Positions 33,234 to 37,391 of a stretch of DNA of 37,391 nucleotides are shown one piece after another. The stretch comes from Chloroflexota bacterium (GTDB lineage Bacteria > Chloroflexota > Dormibacteria > Dormibacterales > Dormibacteraceae). Position 1 is the first letter of the stretch, and each line of letters opens with the position of its first letter. The DNA lies in assembly GCA_005879985.1 (NCBI GenBank), contig VBIA01000126.1:1-37391 (forward strand), read 5' to 3'. The notes under the pieces were generated by a model. That model ran no database searches. It had not been told where the DNA came from and saw nothing but the letters and a program-made list of their open reading frames with translations. Position numbers and translations under genes: made by a program.

Positions 33234-34568
33234 CTACAGCAAGCTCCTGATCAGGCGGCCCTGCTCCATCAGGTGACGCGGTCCAAGAAACTGTTCGCGG
33301 ATGCGCTCGCGCGCCGCGGCACCCATTCGGGCCGCGCGCTCGCGATCGTTCACCAAAGCCGTGACTGCACGACCGAGCGCCTCGAGGTCCTTCGGATCCA
33401 CGAGCACCCCGTTCTTTCCATCCTCGATCTGATCGGAGATGCCTCCGACGCGGCTCGCAACCACCGGACGCGACTTCCACATAGCTTCGGCGACGGTGAG
33501 GCCAAAACCCTCGGCCAGGCTCTTCTGCACGACCACGTCGGCTCGGCGCTGCAGCGCGTTGACCATGGCGGCGTTCTCGTCCTGGTCATCCATCGGCAGC
33601 TGCACGATGAGCACGCGCGATGCGATCGAAGCGTCGAGCGCTTGATGCTGCGCCAGAAGCTGCTGCAAGACCTCGGGCTGCTCGGGGTCGTCACGCACCG
33701 ACGTTGACGCGGGTCCCGCAAGCACGAGGCACGTGTCAGTAGTGAGCGGTGCGACGTGATCGGCGAATGCGTGCATCACTCCGATCGGATCCTTGAGACG
33801 GTCCCAGCGCGAAACCTGAAGCACGATTCGCCCACCGGCCGGAACACCCGCCTCCGCGAGAAGGCGACCCATCTCCGCATCGGTTAGCTCTCGGTTCTTG
33901 GTCGCGAACGCGTCGATGCATGGGGCGATGGTCCGCACCTTCGACGCATCGAGTCCGTCCCAGACGTAGTTGGGCCGTGAGAACACGAACGCTGAAGCCC
34001 TGTCCAGGTACGGCCGCAGCAGCTCCCAGGCAGCGCGAGCGAAATCGTTCGGCTCGTCAACTCCGACGTGCGAGCGCCAGATGACGATCGCGCCCAGCGC
34101 GCTCAGCTGCGGCACCAGGCCCGCGGCCTGAGGATCGTGAACGATGACGACGTCGCCCGTGTTGACCACATCGGCGAGGGCGGCTGCGTTGCGCTTCATC
34201 GCGCTCTCGTAGGTCGCTCGCTCATCCGGCGAGAAGCCCGCGCCATCCGAGCTCACTCCGTGCAAGAGGTTGTGGACCCGCTTGGTCAACTCGAAGAACT
34301 CGGGCGAGCCTTCGATCACGACCCAGCGCTCGTCTATGCCGGCGCCCCGATCGTAGGGAATCAGCGAGGCCAGGAGCTCGGCCACACCACCACCGCGCGC
34401 GGTGGAGTTGACGTCCCATACCGTGTGCCCCTGAAGAGCGCCGGCGAGCTCCGCCATCGATCGGCTGAACTCGCCCCAGAGGGGCTCATCCAGTAGCGGC
34501 CGGTACCGCTCGATCTCGGCGGGCTCGACCGGAACGTGAATCAGCTTCGCCTTGCGACTGGCGCTCAC
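33234..34568 (-). CDS. GT4-type glycosyltransferase, trehalose synthase (TreT)-like
   Basis: VWDVNSTARGGGVAELL, IWRSHVGVD, VLQVSRWDRLKDPIGVM, EGFGLTVAEAMWKSRPVVASRVGG. Confidence 0.88.
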   Translation of the reverse strand: MSASRKAKLIHVPVEPAEIERYRPLLDEPLWGEFSRSMAELAGALQGHTVWDVNSTARGGGVAELLASLIPYDRGAGIDERWVVIEGSPEFFELTKRVHNLLHGVSSDGAGFSPDERATYESAMKRNAAALADVVNTGDVVIVHDPQAAGLVPQLSALGAIVIWRSHVGVDEPNDFARAAWELLRPYLDRASAFVFSRPNYVWDGLDASKVRTIAPCIDAFATKNRELTDAEMGRLLAEAGVPAGGRIVLQVSRWDRLKDPIGVMHAFADHVAPLTTDTCLVLAGPASTSVRDDPEQPEVLQQLLAQHQALDASIASRVLIVQLPMDDQDENAAMVNALQRRADVVVQKSLAEGFGLTVAEAMWKSRPVVASRVGGISDQIEDGKNGVLVDPKDLEALGRAVTALVNDRERAARMGAAARERIREQFLGPRHLMEQGRLIRSLL

Positions 34569-34602
34569 GCAAGTAGGAACGCGCGACGCGGGAATTTCGG
34601 GA

Positions 34603-34896
34603 CTACGGAGCGGGCTCCACCTTCACGCCGTGCCAGAAGGCGACCCTGTCCTTGATGTTCGCCGCGGCTTCGTATGGCTCGGGGTAGTACCACGCGGCGT
34701 CGGAATTCACCTTGCCGTCCACCACCACGTCGTAGTAGCTCGCGACGCCCTTCCAGTGGCAGGTCGTGTGACTTTCGCTGGGCTGGAGGCTCGACGCCAC
34801 CACCGACTCGACCGGGAAATACTGGTTGCCTTCGACGACGACTGTCTCATCGCTGTCGGCGATGACCGCCCCGTTCCATTTGGCCTGGTATCGCAT
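34603..34896 (-). CDS. DUF427 family protein
   Basis: YFPVESV, SHTTCHWKGVASYYDVVVDGK, AAWYYPEPYEAA. Confidence 0.92.
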   Translation of the reverse strand: MRYQAKWNGAVIADSDETVVVEGNQYFPVESVVASSLQPSESHTTCHWKGVASYYDVVVDGKVNSDAAWYYPEPYEAAANIKDRVAFWHGVKVEPAP

Positions 34897-34929
34897 ACCA
34901 ATCCACTACCGGCGGCAGCGCCCGATTAT

Positions 34930-37391
34930 TCAGGCGCTGGCGTGCACCGCTGGATCGGAGCTCAGCGCGTAGGCGACCGCCTGCTCCACCGACATGGCCT
35001 GACCCTCCATCCAGGCGCGCCGCTGCTCGGGCGTGGAAATCGACTCCTGCCAGACCCGCTCTTCGGTGATGTTGATGACAGCGGCCAGGGCCGCGCCTGC
35101 CCGTTGCTGGTGCGCGGCGGCGGCACCCCCCAGGCGCAGCGCGCGAGCAACGTCGCCCTTGAGCTCTGCCACCGACGCTGAATCGTCCAGGAAGATCACG
35201 ATCCCAGTCACGTCGACCGCCTGAGCGAAGATCTCGAGGCCCTCACGCGTGAGCGCCTCCGCAAGCGCGACCTCGCCCTGGCCGATCGCGATGATGGCGC
35301 GTGTGTGGAGCGCCCAGCCCAGGTTGAACTTATCGCTGCCGAGGCGCCTGAAGACCTCGATCGTCTCGTCCAGGGGCGGGATCGCCAGGTCTTCGCGCCG
35401 CAGCTGGTGCCAGTGGTTCCCGATCGTCCAGAGGCAGCGAGTTACGCCAAGGTCGTCCCCAAGATCGCGGTAGAGCGCCAGCGACTCCTCCACCAGCACC
35501 AGGCCTCCATCCAGGTCGCTCTTGTCGACCATGCGCGGAAAGCTGGCGTTGTACAGCGCGTTGGCCAGAATCTTTTTGTCGCCGGCCGCTCGAGCCAGTT
35601 CCAGGCATTCGTCGTAGAACGCCTGGGCGTCGCGCAGCTCGCCCTGCCAGTAGGCAACTCCGCCGGCCGCCTCGAGCGCGCGGGCGCGCTCGGCTGGATG
35701 GTTCTGGGCCGCCGGCGACGCGAGGATTGCTTCGATGCGCGCACGTCCCTCTCGCAGGTGACCGCGCATCTGCCAGAACCGCCAGAACGCAGCGCCGAGA
35801 AGCAGCGCCCTCACGTCGTTGCCTCGCGACTGCGCCCAGTCAAACGCCGCCCGGAAGTTGTCGTGGTCCATCTCCAGGCGGTCGAGCCACTTTTTCCGGT
35901 CGGTTCCGAACACGTGTGGCTCGGCGACCTCGGCCAGTGCCTGGTAGGCCGCCGCATGGCGGTCCCGGATAGCGGGGGCTTCCCCCGACGCCTCGAGGCG
36001 CTCGGCCGCGAACTCGCGCATCACCTGCAGCATCAGCAGCCTGGGCTCGTCGAAGTCGGGCATACGCCTCAAAAGGCTCTGATCCGCAAGCTCGTCAAGA
36101 CCCGAAAGCACGTCCACGCCAAGCTCGGAAGCAGGCCCGCACACCTCTTCGGCCTGCTCCAGGTTGGCGCCGCGCGCAAAAACGGAGAATCGTGCAAACA
36201 GCCGCTTCTGCGGCTCGTCCAGCAGGTCGTAGCTCCACGCGATCGCCCCTTGCAGCGTCTGCTGCCGGCCGGGCAGGTCGCGTGAGCCGCCCGCGAGAAG
36301 GCTCAGGCTCGTCTCCAGGCGCGCGAGCAGCGCCTGCGGGCTGAAAAGCTTGATCCGCGCAGCGGCCAGCTCGAGTGCCAGCGGCAGGCCGTCGACACGC
36401 TCGCAGATGCCGGCGAGCGCGGGTGCGTTCTCGTTGGTGACCTGAAAGTCGGACTTGGCGGCGAGGGCGCGCTCGATGAAGAGCTTGACCGCCTCGTACT
36501 GCGACAGCGCCTCGAGCGACGGCAGCGCCTTCACGTCCGGCACGCGCAGCGGCTGGACGGCGAACTCCTGCTCTCCGTACACGCGCAGCACCGCACGGCT
36601 GCTCACGATCGCTTTCACGTCCGCGCTCTGGCGAAGGATGCCGGACACGACCGGCGCCCCATCGGGCATTAGCTGCTCGAAGTTGTCGAGTACCAGCAGC
36701 ACGCGCTTGCCTCGCAGGTGCCCCAGCACCGTGTCGAGCGGCCGGTCGTTGCCCGCGATGGCAAGCCCGATCGACTGGGCCATGGCCGACGCGATCAGGT
36801 TCGGGTCGGTCACCGCCGAGAGAGGCACGAAAAAGACGCCATCGGGAAACGACTGCACGAGGTCCGCAGCCACCTGCAGGCTGAGCCGTGTCTTGCCGAT
36901 GCCGCCCGGCCCGGTCAGCGTCAACAGCCGAGTGCCGGCCAGGAGGCGCTTCGCCTCGACGACATCCCCTTCGCGCCCGACAAAGCTCGTGAGCTGCGTG
37001 GGCAGGTTGTTCGGCGTGGTGTCTAGCGTGCGCAGCGCCGGGAACGTGTCCGGGAGCCCATCTACGACGAGCTGGTACAGGTGCTCCGACTTCGCGAGGT
37101 CCTTGAGGCGGTGGACGCCAAGGTCCTTCAGCTTCAGCTCACCTGATGGCAGGCTCTCCTCGACCAGACCGCGGGTGCTCTCCGACAGCACCACCTGCCC
37201 GCCATGCGCGGAAGCGGCGACTCGCGCCGCGTGGTGCACGTCTAGACCGATGTATTCATTGCCGACCAGCGGCGCCTCGCCTGTGTGCAGGCCGATGCGC
37301 ACGCGGATCGCGCCGCCTTCAGGCCACTTGTGTGTCGCGAAGCCGCGCTGGGCGTCGGCAGCGGCGCCGCATGCGTCGAGCGCGCTCTGGA
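34930..37391 (-). CDS. Class III cyclase-like domain + NB-ARC ATPase + TPR-like regulator, N-terminus beyond right edge
   Basis: Frame open to the edge (QSALDACGAAADAQRGFATHKWPEGGAIRVRIGLHTGEAPLVGNEYIGLDVHHAARVA), GPGGIGKTRL P-loop, RVLLVLDNFEQL, GLPLALELAAARI. Confidence 0.92.
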   Translation of the reverse strand, partial: QSALDACGAAADAQRGFATHKWPEGGAIRVRIGLHTGEAPLVGNEYIGLDVHHAARVAASAHGGQVVLSESTRGLVEESLPSGELKLKDLGVHRLKDLAKSEHLYQLVVDGLPDTFPALRTLDTTPNNLPTQLTSFVGREGDVVEAKRLLAGTRLLTLTGPGGIGKTRLSLQVAADLVQSFPDGVFFVPLSAVTDPNLIASAMAQSIGLAIAGNDRPLDTVLGHLRGKRVLLVLDNFEQLMPDGAPVVSGILRQSADVKAIVSSRAVLRVYGEQEFAVQPLRVPDVKALPSLEALSQYEAVKLFIERALAAKSDFQVTNENAPALAGICERVDGLPLALELAAARIKLFSPQALLARLETSLSLLAGGSRDLPGRQQTLQGAIAWSYDLLDEPQKRLFARFSVFARGANLEQAEEVCGPASELGVDVLSGLDELADQSLLRRMPDFDEPRLLMLQVMREFAAERLEASGEAPAIRDRHAAAYQALAEVAEPHVFGTDRKKWLDRLEMDHDNFRAAFDWAQSRGNDVRALLLGAAFWRFWQMRGHLREGRARIEAILASPAAQNHPAERARALEAAGGVAYWQGELRDAQAFYDECLELARAAGDKKILANALYNASFPRMVDKSDLDGGLVLVEESLALYRDLGDDLGVTRCLWTIGNHWHQLRREDLAIPPLDETIEVFRRLGSDKFNLGWALHTRAIIAIGQGEVALAEALTREGLEIFAQAVDVTGIVIFLDDSASVAELKGDVARALRLGGAAAAHQQRAGAALAAVINITEERVWQESISTPEQRRAWMEGQAMSVEQAVAYALSSDPAVHASA

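Noticed and set aside
35305-36285. 326-aa plus-strand ORF
   Set aside because: Antisense shadow of the NB-ARC/TPR gene.
1-37391. CRISPR arrays, rRNA, intact tRNA, transposase or integrase genes
   Set aside because: None recognised; no regularly spaced repeat-spacer array, no complete cloverleaf and no transposase/recombinase protein motifs.

Overview
High-GC bacterial window of about 37.4 kb. It has two divergent or adjacent catabolic islands followed by accessory and regulatory genes. (1) 444-9729: a GntR regulator heads a minus-strand operon (tandem RidA-like protein, 2-hydroxyacid dehydrogenase, amidohydrolase, LLM flavin oxidoreductase, FAH-family hydrolase, ABC ATPase). It is divergent from a plus-strand amino-acid-type ABC uptake cassette (SBP, two permeases) plus a cupin. 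(2) 9867-21062: a GntR-headed minus-strand operon combining a GlnA/PuuA-like ligase, APC permease, aldehyde dehydrogenase, class II (Ntn) glutamine amidotransferase-like protein, OSBS/NSAR-type enolase-superfamily enzyme, three SDRs, a class V PLP enzyme and an MBL hydrolase. I read this as a candidate gamma-glutamylation route for amine or amino-alcohol catabolism, with a class II amidohydrolase in place of PuuD. (3) 21133-37391: nitrilase, an unlisted 39-aa single-TM ORF, a papain-like uncharacterised protein coupled to a second class V PLP enzyme, a tRNA-Asn 5'-half-like remnant, an SBP56/methanethiol-oxidase-like gene with a structured leader that can sequester its Shine-Dalgarno, two divergent nucleotidyltransferase-based TA-like modules (one with TACCA operator sites phased at exactly 20 bp and a HEPN partner lacking the canonical RX4-6H), a solitary ectC, a TreT-like glycosyltransferase, and a cyclase/NB-ARC regulator truncated by the right edge. 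All calls come from reading the sequence; no searches were run.
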